A DNA stretch of 39,086 nt from Faeciplasma sp964650705 (GTDB lineage: Bacteria; Bacillota; Clostridia; Oscillospirales; Ruminococcaceae). Made by a program: the position numbers and the translations under genes. Positions 24,594 through 32,675 of this stretch are shown here, in pieces. The stretch is from assembly GCA_964650705.1 (NCBI GenBank), contig CAZYUJ010000015.1:1-39086 (forward strand), read 5' to 3'. Each line of letters begins with the position of its first letter. Positions within the stretch are counted from its first letter, which is position 1. The notes below the pieces were generated by a model. The model was not told where the DNA came from, did not search any database, and saw only the letters and a list, made by a program, of their open reading frames with translations.

Positions 24594-25007
24594 TTACATC
24601 TCCTTTTTTCTTAATTTTGCATTCGCTATTTCTTCATCGTATGACTCCACTTCTGCTATTAAGTCTTCGTATCTTTGCATAAGCGTATCATACTTTTCAT
24701 CGTTACCAACCTGCTTTGCAGCAGAAGCCATTTCCCAACAACGAGTTGCAGCACTTCTCTTTCTGGCTTTCTGACGCATCAGCTCTGCAATTTCAGCGTC
24801 GGTTTCATCAATATTTTCATCGATGGATTCTGTGCCCCAAATCTGTTTAATGCTGTTTGCACTTGCGTTGACTCCAGCATCGGCTAATTCTGCTAGCGGT
24901 TCAATTCCTGCGGCATCAGCAGCTTTCCTGATTACTCCTGATGCAAACCAACCTGCACCTAATGCTGCAGTCCCCACAACCTTTAAGCATCCTTTCAAGA
25001 ATCCCAT
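24594..25007 (-). CDS. Glycine-rich membrane-active-looking helical protein
   Basis: 137 residues. The N-terminus (MGFLKGCLKVVGTAALGAGW, continuing FASGVIRKAADAAG) is hydrophobic and small-residue rich, able to lie on or cross a membrane. The C-terminal 80 residues are a charged coiled coil (DENIDETDAEIAELMRQKAR, RYEDLIAEVESYDEEIANAK). No known family. GAGGAGG precedes the start. It lies between two tiny zinc-ribbon paralogues with 3- and 12-base gaps. The layout recalls small membrane-perturbing toxins, but that is only inference. Confidence 0.7.
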   Translation of the reverse strand: MGFLKGCLKVVGTAALGAGWFASGVIRKAADAAGIEPLAELADAGVNASANSIKQIWGTESIDENIDETDAEIAELMRQKARKRSAATRCWEMASAAKQVGNDEKYDTLMQRYEDLIAEVESYDEEIANAKLRKKEM

Positions 25008-25019
25008 TTTATCCCTCCT

Positions 25020-25190
25020 CTAATATTTTTTACTTATTGTCCACGTGTGAGGTCTTGTCATACCGTTTCTCAACTTAGGTTTTCTCGGACAACTTCCCGG
25101 TGTAGGCCTGCCTTGATTTATTGAACGGGTCTGCGTAGCCCCGCACCATGAACATTGATAAACAACCCAATTTTTCTTCTGCGTTTGCAT
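25020..25190 (-). CDS. 56-residue zinc-ribbon protein (copy 1)
   Basis: A short gene: MQTQKKNWVVYQCSWCGATQ, then GRPTPGSCPRKPKLRNGMTR and PHTWTISKKY. CSWCG, SCPRK and PHTW supply Cys and His ligands. AGGTGG precedes ATG 25190, 10 bases after the Mor-like gene. It shares the CxxCG-PGxCP-NGM-HxW pattern with the protein at 24441-24590, so the pair arose by duplication or was acquired as a set. Confidence 0.75.
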   Translation of the reverse strand: MQTQKKNWVVYQCSWCGATQTRSINQGRPTPGSCPRKPKLRNGMTRPHTWTISKKY

Positions 25191-25200
25191 ATAAATCCAC

Positions 25201-25464
25201 CTATTGCTTTTCCAAGCTCTCCTTAATAATTCTCCTCACCGTTTTTTCTGAGTAGTTGTACTTGATGGCAAGTGTCCTGATGTTTGTGCCGTCATACTCA
25301 GCGACGATGAGCTTTTGTATTCTTTCGGGGTTGAAGAAGCGGACGGGAAAACTGATCTGTTGCCCCTTGAACATCTGGTAAACTTCCATCGCCGTGTCCA
25401 TGCCCAGCTTTTCGCTGATCTCTTTGTAGACCGTGTTGAGCAACTCGGGGTCGTTTTCTGCCAT
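25201..25464 (-). CDS. Mor-like HTH transcription factor
   Basis: 87 residues from ATG 25464 (AGAGGTGATTTTG upstream). It has PELLNTVYKEISEKLGMDTAMEVYQMFKG, QQISFPVRFF, then an HTH: QKLIVAEYDGTNIRTLAIKYNYSEKTVRRIIKE. This is the Mor/C family of phage activators. An in-frame ATG at 25557 with AAGGAGG upstream would add 31 residues (MCEGEIWDKHKENEILLGW) that look unrelated to the family; both starts may be used. It is the first gene of the zinc-ribbon operon and may control it or the WYL operon. Confidence 0.8.
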   Translation of the reverse strand: MAENDPELLNTVYKEISEKLGMDTAMEVYQMFKGQQISFPVRFFNPERIQKLIVAEYDGTNIRTLAIKYNYSEKTVRRIIKESLEKQ

Positions 25465-25619
25465 CAAAATCACCTCTTTCGACAATTTTAGCAAACTTGA
25501 CCAGCCGAGTAAAATCTCATTTTCCTTGTGTTTGTCCCAAATTTCACCTTCACACATACGCTTCTTCACCTCCTTGATTAAAATCTATCACCCAAGCGGT
25601 ACATATGGGTGTACGGGCA

Positions 25620-25658
25620 AAATAAAACCTCATAGAAGCACAAAACTTCTATGAGGTT
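25620..25658 (-). terminator. Terminator of the second DUF262 gene
   Basis: AACCTCATAGAAG (25626-25638) and CTTCTATGAGGTT (25646-25658) are exact complements, 13 bp, 7-base loop. On the minus strand TTTTATTTTG follows. Confidence 0.85.
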
Positions 25659-25731
25659 AATTTGATTATATATGTTTGTGAGGGTGGAATGTGCGGGGGT
25701 ATGTGAGCATCTTTGATTGAACGGTGATAAT

Positions 25732-27564
25732 TTACACGAATACTTCCAGGAATTTTTTCTTAATTGTTTTGTATCGATTACTTATGAAATTCATATAGTC
25801 TCTTACGAATAGACTACTATCGGATTCGGAGTAATTATAAGATATCCATTCTAAGTCGCTAGAGGTTGTGAAACTATATTTTTCCTCAATTATTTCGATG
25901 GGTAAGGTCAATTGCGCAGCTTCGTATATAGTCTTTTCTTTTTTACCTCTATTAATGTCCTGAGGTAGATAGCATAAGTTTGCGATACAAGCTATAGGGA
26001 GCTTCAAATCCCCAAATCTTTTAAGAATGCGTTTCATGCGTTCTTTGGTTGCAAGGTGCTCTATATCAAATTTCTTATCAGATAATTGATCCTCAGCTGT
26101 AAACAGATTAACGTATATGCAATTCAAAATAACCGAATCAGCATTTACTGGATTACTTATGGTACTATTTTGCTTGTTTTGCAATTGCTTTTCGAAATAA
26201 TTATCCAATAAACTTTCCCATCGATTTTTTGAGATGTTCTCCAGATATTTTCCTTCCTTAATGAAAGAATACACTTTAGTTCCGCCGCCATCATGCCATT
26301 CGCCGGAAATAATATCTGCAACATAATGTGCTAATAAATTTTTAGAAAGACAGTCTGACTTTTGATTCCAACCTATTCTTTTAATGTCTAGATTGCCCAC
26401 ATCATACATTTCTCTGAAAACAAAAGCTATCATAGAAACTATTTGGTATTTTGAGTGCAAAATATTAAATTTACGTTTGTTACCCTTAAAGGTGCCGACT
26501 ATTGCTATGGCATTGGAAACGAATGTTATTGCCTCTTCAATTCGGCGTTGTAATTTATTGATGTTAATATTCTTTAAGGCTTTGTCTAAATTAGAAATAG
26601 CTTTGGTCTGGCTAATGCAAGCATCAATAATCTCAAATCCTATTTCATTTACGTCATCTTCGCGATTCTTCGAGTCAACCTTAAGGCACCAAAATTTGTC
26701 GTTCCAATACTTTCCAAGACCAAACAAAAATTCAAAAGCTGTTAGTTGTTTGCTTGTTCTCATTTCGGTAGCGTCAAAGCCATCTATTTCATATCCGTTG
26801 TCAGACAGTACCCAGTATTTTTTTATGACTCTTTCAACAACATCTAAACTATTTACGGTGTATTTTTGTTGGCTCCAAGTTGCGGAATAAATCTCATAAT
26901 CGTTAAGAGGAATGCCATTTTTATTTATTCTATTAAATATGTCATTTAACAGTTCTTGTGGGCCGCTATATACAACAATTGGAACTGAAGCACCACATAT
27001 GTTGTCATATCGATCCTTTTTCGAGTTAAAAAATGGTAAAATTGCATCATGGATTTTGCCAATACATTGTCTGTAATCTTGTTGATTTGGAAAAGTATCA
27101 TATATGATATTTGCTAAATCAAATAGTTGAACATTATCAAACTTTTTCTGCCCGTAAAAATATTCTAGTATAGTTTGTTTGATTTTCACATTTATTGTTA
27201 AGTTGGCGTTTTCAGGAAAAAGAGAGAGCCTTATGTTATTTAAAACATCAGTGTCGATATCGGTTATATTATCTTTGCCCAATGGATTAAACACGTAATT
27301 GCAAACTGTCGAACCTCTTTGCAAACCATCCACAACCGAATATTTGTTCAGTCCTTCTTGCTTTGCAAATAATAAAGAACCAAACGGATACCCTCTATCA
27401 AGAGAATCAATGAACTGTCGTCTTCTTGTCGATTCCCATCGTAATCCTCTTTGGAAAATAGGAATTACTACCTTCTTTTCCGCTGGATCAGAAGTGCATT
27501 CTCTGAAATTGAATGCCTTTGCCACCTGCTTGATTGTCCATGTTTCAATAGAATAGTAAGACAT
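25732..27564 (-). CDS. DUF262-type nuclease with HNH/DUF1524-like C-terminus
   Basis: 610 residues from ATG 27564 (GGAGGACGCCCT upstream). The N-terminal DUF262 domain has VVIPIFQRGLRWE, YPFGSLLFAKQ and VVDGLQRGSTV, a variant of the DGQQRxTT motif. FNRINKNGIPLNDYEIYSATW follows as in the family. The C-terminus has FDIEHLATKERMK and ANLCYLPQDINRGKKEKT, the IEH and NL-N pattern of the His-Me nuclease. It differs strongly from the DUF262/DUF1524 protein at 2255-4054, so it is not a recent copy. It is monocistronic, with a strong promoter and its own terminator, next to tRNA-fMet. A type IV-like or phage-sensing defence role is inferred. Confidence 0.8.
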   Translation of the reverse strand: MSYYSIETWTIKQVAKAFNFRECTSDPAEKKVVIPIFQRGLRWESTRRRQFIDSLDRGYPFGSLLFAKQEGLNKYSVVDGLQRGSTVCNYVFNPLGKDNITDIDTDVLNNIRLSLFPENANLTINVKIKQTILEYFYGQKKFDNVQLFDLANIIYDTFPNQQDYRQCIGKIHDAILPFFNSKKDRYDNICGASVPIVVYSGPQELLNDIFNRINKNGIPLNDYEIYSATWSQQKYTVNSLDVVERVIKKYWVLSDNGYEIDGFDATEMRTSKQLTAFEFLFGLGKYWNDKFWCLKVDSKNREDDVNEIGFEIIDACISQTKAISNLDKALKNININKLQRRIEEAITFVSNAIAIVGTFKGNKRKFNILHSKYQIVSMIAFVFREMYDVGNLDIKRIGWNQKSDCLSKNLLAHYVADIISGEWHDGGGTKVYSFIKEGKYLENISKNRWESLLDNYFEKQLQNKQNSTISNPVNADSVILNCIYVNLFTAEDQLSDKKFDIEHLATKERMKRILKRFGDLKLPIACIANLCYLPQDINRGKKEKTIYEAAQLTLPIEIIEEKYSFTTSSDLEWISYNYSESDSSLFVRDYMNFISNRYKTIKKKFLEVFV

Positions 27565-27606
27565 AGGGCGTCCTCCGAAAATCGTCAAATTTTTACTATA
27601 TATTTC

Positions 27607-27635
27607 ATTATATCATTAATTCGACGTTTTTTCAA
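27607..27635 (-). promoter_or_regulatory. Sigma-A promoter of the second DUF262 gene
   Basis: Minus strand TTGAAA (27635-27630), 17-base spacer, TATAAT (27612-27607), about 43 bases before the start codon. Confidence 0.8.
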
Positions 27636-27639
27636 CAAT

Positions 27640-28008
27640 TATTTGTAATAGGAGCATTTGCATTGATTTTATATTCATAAGCTCTTACTAAAACCGTCCC
27701 AACCGACCACGAGCCGCCCAAAAAGATAGGAATAGATCGGTATAGATCGGCATTGATTACTGTGCAAAAAACAAAAAGAAAACCTCGCCATTCTTTGGAA
27801 TTACGAGGCTTTTCTTCTGGTTGCGGGGAAAACAAAACTCGCTTCGCTCGTGTTGTTCGGACATTTGAACAATTTTGCGCCCGCATTTTGTTTAATGTGC
27901 AAGATATCGAAGCGCAAAATCAGCAAATCCTTACGGATTTGCGGTCCTGTGTCGATCACTCTCAGTAAAAGAAAAATACCCCAGCCTCACGGCTGAAGTA
28001 TTTTTCTT
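27640..28008. other. Gene-free stretch beside tRNA with a copied tRNA tail
   Basis: TGGTTGCGGGG at 27818-27828 repeats the 3' end of the tRNA gene (28009-28019) in the same orientation. Plus-strand CCTCG/CGAGG with CTTTTCTT (27782-27815) looks like a terminator. A second hairpin at 27971-28005 (AAAAATACCCCAGCC and its near-complement GGCTGAAGTATTTTT) flanks the tRNA. No credible ORF. Confidence 0.5.
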
Positions 28009-28084
<76 letters not shown>

Positions 28085-28157
28085 ATATATCAGGCGCTCA
28101 CAAGAGTGCCTTAATATAATATCACAATCATTTTATTTTGTCAAGCGTTTTTGCAAA

Positions 28158-29114
28158 TTATCTTTCCCAATTTGTGATCGCTCCCGAAGAGCTGAAGAAT
28201 TCGTGCAGATAATCCTTATATGTCTCGTGCTCGACAAAAAAGCTTACACCGTGTACTGCGTTCTTTACAATAAGCTTTCGCTTGTCAGAGGTACACGCCT
28301 CGTAAAGCTCGTCGCACATACGGCAGGGGACAAACGTGTCGCAATCTCCGTGGATGAAGAATATCGGAACTTTTGCGTTTTTAACCGCATCCAAAGGCGT
28401 TCTTGAATCAATATTAAACCCGCCGTATACTAAAGCACCTATTTTTACAAACGGGAACAGGATGTCTACAGGGAAATTCATCTCTTTGGCAACTTTTTTG
28501 ATTATCTGTGTCTGTGAGGAATATCCACAGTCGGCTGTTATACACTTAACATTTTCGGGGAGGTCAAGCTCGCTTGCCATCAAAACTGTCGAGGCACCCA
28601 TCGAAATACCTGCTAAGATTATCTTAACATCTTTGCCGAAACGCTTTATTACATAGTCGACCCACGAAAGAACGTCCAGCTTTTCCTTCACACCGAAAGT
28701 GATCACGTTTCCGTCACTGTTTCCTGTTGAACGCTGATCAATAATCAAAAGATTGAATCCGGCTTCCCCCGACAATCTAAACGATCCCGATCCGTCTCTG
28801 AGGCCGTTGGCACGGTATCCGTGGAAGAATATCTCCACAGGCCAGCCGTCTGCGTGGTGATAATATCTGCCGAAGAGCTTTTTGCCGTCGTGCGATATGA
28901 TCGTGACCTCTTCGCAAGGGTGCGCTTCGATCTTCTTAACATTTTCCAAAATGCCATCGTTGAATTTTGCATATTCTTCTCCGGCGAGAGGAACGTGAGG
29001 GTTGCTGAAATATGCTTTTTGCTTGTTTGAGCTGTAAAACGCCATCAAGAACGTTCCCAAAGAGATCAACAAAATCAGCGCTATCAAAGCAAGCAGAATA
29101 TATACCACTACCAT
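28158..29114 (-). CDS. Membrane-anchored alpha/beta hydrolase
   Basis: 318 residues. A signal anchor (VVVYILLALIALILLISLGTF) is followed by an alpha/beta hydrolase fold: IFFHGYRANG (oxyanion region), IDQRSTGNS, nucleophile elbow GISMGAS, HGDCDTFVP (acid) and AVHGVSFF (base His). All three catalytic positions are present. Such extracytoplasmic esterase-like proteins of Firmicutes have undefined substrates. The gene stands alone with its own start region and is the first chromosomal-looking gene next to the tRNA. Confidence 0.88.
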   Translation of the reverse strand: MVVVYILLALIALILLISLGTFLMAFYSSNKQKAYFSNPHVPLAGEEYAKFNDGILENVKKIEAHPCEEVTIISHDGKKLFGRYYHHADGWPVEIFFHGYRANGLRDGSGSFRLSGEAGFNLLIIDQRSTGNSDGNVITFGVKEKLDVLSWVDYVIKRFGKDVKIILAGISMGASTVLMASELDLPENVKCITADCGYSSQTQIIKKVAKEMNFPVDILFPFVKIGALVYGGFNIDSRTPLDAVKNAKVPIFFIHGDCDTFVPCRMCDELYEACTSDKRKLIVKNAVHGVSFFVEHETYKDYLHEFFSSSGAITNWER

Positions 29115-29224
29115 TTTTAAAAAGACTCCTTAGCATGTAGATATGCATATTATAGACTGATTTTACACCTTTTATATTCATAAGTCAAATTTTTTGTTGC
29201 ACGTTATCCTCTTTCTAATATTGC

Positions 29225-29257
29225 AAAAAACAAAACCGCCCCAAAGGAACGGTTTTG
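29225..29257 (-). terminator. Terminator of the collagen-like gene
   Basis: CAAAACCG (29231-29238) pairs with CGGTTTTG (29250-29257); TTTTTTGC follows on the minus strand. It lies 8 bases after the stop. Confidence 0.85.
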
Positions 29258-29265
29258 ATATAAGG

Positions 29266-30243
29266 CTATCCTATCTGTGTGATCACAAGATGTGCGGATA
29301 CAGGCCGAGTTCCGCCTGCAAGAGGTGTGATGGTAAGTGCTGCAGCGTTTCCTGCAGGATTTCGAACCGTCAACACCGAGTCAACTGCCGTTGTCGTTAC
29401 GACCGCCATCCCAACGATCTGTGACGTCCCCGTGGCACGCCCGGCTACAGTATAGGCAAGATCCTGCCCGTCCAGCGTGAGGATCAGCTGTCCCGCTTCG
29501 TCAACACTGACTTGGAATAGGATCTGATAGGTGCCGATAACTCCGAGATTGAATGATGACGGGCCGAGACGGCTGATGTTAGCGTTTGCGATCGGGCCGT
29601 CCTGAGGGAAGCTGACATCTGTGCCGGGAGCAACCGTTGCCGAGTTATCCGGGGGCATCAGTGCATAAAAATCGGCATAACCTAATACACCGCCGGGGAC
29701 TCCCTGAGGTCCTTGTTCACCCGTTTCGCCGGCAGGCCCTTGAGGGCCTTGCGGACCAACAGCACCGGCTGGGCCTTGCGGCCCGATAGGACCCGTCTCT
29801 CCAATCGGACCTTGTGGGCCTATGGGACCAACGGCACCGGCTGGACCTTGCGGTCCGATAGGACCTGTTTCACCAACTGGACCTTGTGGACCTATGGGAC
29901 CAACGGCACCGGCTGGACCTTGCGGTCCGATAGGACCCGTCTCTCCAATCGGACCTTGTGGACCTATGGGGCCAACAGCTCCCGCCGGTCCTTGCGGTCC
30001 GATAGCGCCTGCAGGACCCTGAGGACCCATGGGACCGGTATTTCCGATTGGTCCCTGAGGGCCCGCGGGACCTCTCAAACCGATGGGACCCTGAGGCCCA
30101 CGTTCACCTGCAGGACCCTGTGGTCCCGGGGGGCAGACAACACACGGATTTGTATTTTTACTCTCATCGCAAAAAGATCTTTGAGTGCTGCAGTTGCATT
30201 CACGACTGCCTGCATTTCGCATAAACTGATTTTGTCTGTTCAT
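29266..30243 (-). CDS. Collagen-like protein with BclA-type C-terminal domain
   Basis: 325 residues. A Cys-containing head (CNCSTQRSF, NPCVVCP) is followed by about 48 Gly-X-Y triplets (GPQGPAG, GPIGETGPIG) at about 39-180. A C-terminal domain of about 140 residues (YADFYALMPPDNSATVAPGT, FNLGVIGTYQILFQVSVDEA, AVVTTTAVDSVLTVRNPAGN) matches the TNF/C1q-like trimer domain of exosporium BclA. No signal peptide is present, as for exosporium or spore-coat collagen proteins. The triplet region is built of 72-bp DNA repeats. AGAAGGAGATTTT precedes the start. A spore-surface role is probable, by family. Confidence 0.88.
   Translation of the reverse strand: MNRQNQFMRNAGSRECNCSTQRSFCDESKNTNPCVVCPPGPQGPAGERGPQGPIGLRGPAGPQGPIGNTGPMGPQGPAGAIGPQGPAGAVGPIGPQGPIGETGPIGPQGPAGAVGPIGPQGPVGETGPIGPQGPAGAVGPIGPQGPIGETGPIGPQGPAGAVGPQGPQGPAGETGEQGPQGVPGGVLGYADFYALMPPDNSATVAPGTDVSFPQDGPIANANISRLGPSSFNLGVIGTYQILFQVSVDEAGQLILTLDGQDLAYTVAGRATGTSQIVGMAVVTTTAVDSVLTVRNPAGNAAALTITPLAGGTRPVSAHLVITQIG
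29753..29968. repeat. Three tandem 72-bp repeats in the collagen-like gene
   Basis: Units start at 29753, 29825 and 29897 (each GGACCAACrGCACCGGCTG), with a further partial unit from 29969. Each unit codes for eight Gly-X-Y triplets. Near-identity suggests that copy number can vary. Confidence 0.85.
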
Positions 30244-30863
30244 AAAATCTCCTTCTCTGTAAATTTCGGTGAAACACCATTACAGTATACGTCGCTTGCC
30301 GACGATGGGACACTTTTCATAGCGGTGAAGACATGGACAAATATCAGTTTCACAAGGATGAGATGAAGGCTTTGATACATTGCCCGATTGAAAAAAGACG
30401 TACTTATCAACGCTGTCTCTTACAATGTCTATGAGTTTCTTTCGCAAACTCGGTGCATTTCGCGCCTAAAGTCCTGCTGTAGCCCAAAAACACGAAGCAC
30501 GAAATCAGAGAATCGCACTCAAATCGCCAAAGCTGTTTTGGGTGAAGATCATCTCCCGCCAAGGAATGAACACACAGATTCAATAAACAAAAGTACGGGT
30601 GAGAATTATATCGTTGGCATTGACTGTCATATCCCGAGAATGAAAAAAGCAATGCCACTCGATACAGGCGCACCGAATATCATTGCTTTTTTGACTGCAC
30701 AGCTTCTCTTGACAGTTTGTCCAATCAAGTCAGGGCTTTGTTTCGGCTGAAAACCGTAAAAGCCCATTGTTTTGCTTGCAATCAGTTGCGGTATCATACA
30801 GATCAGCGATAAACGTACCTTAAATCATACGATGCTTTAAGGCGTAATTCAAGACATTTTAAA
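30244..30863. other. 620-base intergenic stretch, no convincing gene
   Basis: Frames of about 90-120 codons exist on both strands but have no ribosome site and look like shadows of one another. A TATACT box on the minus strand at 30281-30286 may serve the collagen-like gene. The Cys- and Arg-rich frames suggest a structured or repetitive chromosomal element, but nothing definite is visible. Confidence 0.35.
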
Positions 30864-31988
30864 TCAGATAGCTTTTATGTAACAACGGCGGCGGCGGTGC
30901 TGACGTTTTTCAAAGTGTCTCCACATACTGTGAACGGCAGTATTGGTTTCAAGCATCGGACCCGTTTCGCAATATTTAACGCCGTTTTCTATAATCTTCT
31001 TAGCAAGTGTGCTAATAAGAATGGCAGGCAGTCCCTTTGCCTGATAATCGGGATGAACGGCAACAAAAAACATTTCCAAAGTATCGTTTTTGCCATTTAG
31101 GGCTTTAAGCAATCGGAAAACACCTAACGGAAGCATTTTACCGTCAGACTTTTTAAGTGCCTTGGCGATAGACGGAACAAGTACTCCAAAACCGATGATT
31201 TTGCCGTCTTTATCCTTAATTGAGCAAACATAATCAAGATTAACAACAGGAACATAACCGTCAATAGCATGCTTAATAACTTCGGGAGTCAGCGGGACGG
31301 TGCCGTATAATTTTGAAAAAGCAATATCAATAATCTTAAATGCTTCCAAGGCATCGTTATACAGCACCTTGCGGTTATTATAGGTTATGATTTCATAACC
31401 GTTTTTCTCGCATATATGGTTGCTGATTCGCTCAAAGCGGGGGTCTATAGTTTCGGGTACGCTTATACGGTATTCAAACCAATCAATATCCTTTTTAAGC
31501 CCTAATCGCTCCATATGCTCTATATAATAGGGATGATTGTAAAAAGTGATGGAAAGGTTTAGTTCTTCAAAACCTTCAATCAGCATCCCTTCGTGATCCA
31601 TATCGGTAAAGCCGATTGGCCCCATAATTTCGGAAAGACCTTTTTCCTTACCCCAATTGACAACCTCTTGGAACAGTTTTTGCGAAACCTCAAAATCATC
31701 AATAAAATCAAAACGGGTAAAGCGAATAGCGTTTTTGTCCCACTTATTATTGTAAGCGTGGTTGATTAGTCCCGCAATTCTGCCGACAGTTTTATCATCC
31801 TTATATGCTAAAAACAGCTTTGTTTCACAAAAAGCGTATGCGGGATTTTTGTCGGGTGAAAACGTCTCCGTCTCATCGTTTGCCAAAAACGGAACGTAAT
31901 ACTGATTGTCCTTATAAAGTGAATTCGGAAACTCAATCCATTTCTTTAGCTCCTTTTTCGATATAACTTCTTTGATTTTAATACTCAT
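30864..31988 (-). CDS. GNAT-like N-acyltransferase family protein
   Basis: 374 residues from ATG 31988 (AGAGGGATGGGATTT upstream). It begins with IKIKEVISKKELKKWIEFPNSLYKDNQYYVP, has MGPIGFTDMDHEGMLIEGFEE and a GNAT-like core (FFVAVHPDYQAKGLPAILI), and ends with ETNTAVHSMWRHFEKRQHRRRRCYIKAI-type sequence, the usual close of this family. Substrate unknown. It is followed 21 bases before by the PAP2 and acyltransferase genes, a lipid-related set, suggesting a membrane or lipid role. Confidence 0.75.
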   Translation of the reverse strand: MSIKIKEVISKKELKKWIEFPNSLYKDNQYYVPFLANDETETFSPDKNPAYAFCETKLFLAYKDDKTVGRIAGLINHAYNNKWDKNAIRFTRFDFIDDFEVSQKLFQEVVNWGKEKGLSEIMGPIGFTDMDHEGMLIEGFEELNLSITFYNHPYYIEHMERLGLKKDIDWFEYRISVPETIDPRFERISNHICEKNGYEIITYNNRKVLYNDALEAFKIIDIAFSKLYGTVPLTPEVIKHAIDGYVPVVNLDYVCSIKDKDGKIIGFGVLVPSIAKALKKSDGKMLPLGVFRLLKALNGKNDTLEMFFVAVHPDYQAKGLPAILISTLAKKIIENGVKYCETGPMLETNTAVHSMWRHFEKRQHRRRRCYIKAI

Positions 31989-32009
31989 AAATCCCATCCC
32001 TCTAAAACT

Positions 32010-32675
32010 TCATGCTTTTTTCTTGTAGAATACCTTGAACACTAATATCTCAGCAAGCAGACACACAGGCAACGCTGCAAAGAAATCCACAGCCGAATGT
32101 TGTTTGATAAACATCGTGGAAAGGCAAATTAAAATAACGGCTACCACAACAAAAACCTTCCAAAGCTTTGATACATCTTTTGCTTTCAGCCAAACCGATG
32201 CGATACCGATGGAGTATGCACAGTGCAGTGACGGACAAACACCGGTATTGGTATCCAAAGCGTATAGAAAACCGATACAATCGGTTAAGAAATTATCTCT
32301 TGGAAACTCGTCAGGTCTCAGGTTCTGACAATTCGGATATAGAATATACACCGCCATAGCACAAACCTGTGTGATAATAAAAAAGGTTTGCAGCTTTTTA
32401 AAGCTATCCACATCATAAAGTGCAAAGTAGCCAAGCGAGAAAACGATCAGCGCATACCAAAATACATACGGCAGCAAAAACCACTCGCAAAACGGAATGA
32501 TATCGTCCAGCCTGCAATGGATAACATGACATTTTTCTACGGGTATCAGATTTTCAGTTAGGAAATACAGAATGAAATATCCTACCCAACCGAGAAGCAG
32601 TTTTAAATGAGAAAACTGCGGTGTATTAAGCTTAGAAAAGCGAAACTGACGGTAATCAACTTGCGGTTTTCTCAT
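32010..32675 (-). CDS. PAP2-superfamily membrane phosphatase
   Basis: 221 residues from ATG 32675 (AAGGAGAAGAAAA upstream). It has six hydrophobic segments and the PAP2 signature in the second half: CPSLHCAYSIG (PSxH motif) and STMFIKQHSAVDFFAALP (S-x6-H-x3-D motif). It probably removes phosphate from a lipid phosphate or transfers a lipid headgroup at the membrane. The start overlaps the upstream acyltransferase by 20 bases, so the two are coupled and may act one after the other on the same lipid. Confidence 0.83.
   Translation of the reverse strand: MRKPQVDYRQFRFSKLNTPQFSHLKLLLGWVGYFILYFLTENLIPVEKCHVIHCRLDDIIPFCEWFLLPYVFWYALIVFSLGYFALYDVDSFKKLQTFFIITQVCAMAVYILYPNCQNLRPDEFPRDNFLTDCIGFLYALDTNTGVCPSLHCAYSIGIASVWLKAKDVSKLWKVFVVVAVILICLSTMFIKQHSAVDFFAALPVCLLAEILVFKVFYKKKA

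Noticed and set aside
27632..27886. 84-codon minus-strand frame between the DUF262 gene and the tRNA
   Set aside because: No ribosome site; it covers a terminator, the copied tRNA tail and repeats, and has no protein-like pattern.
29713..30366. Long plus-strand frames opposite the collagen-like gene
   Set aside because: Shadow frames produced by the GC-rich Gly-Pro repeats on the other strand.
30388..30750. 120-codon plus-strand and 88-codon minus-strand frames
   Set aside because: Mutual shadows without ribosome sites; Cys/Arg-rich, not protein-like.
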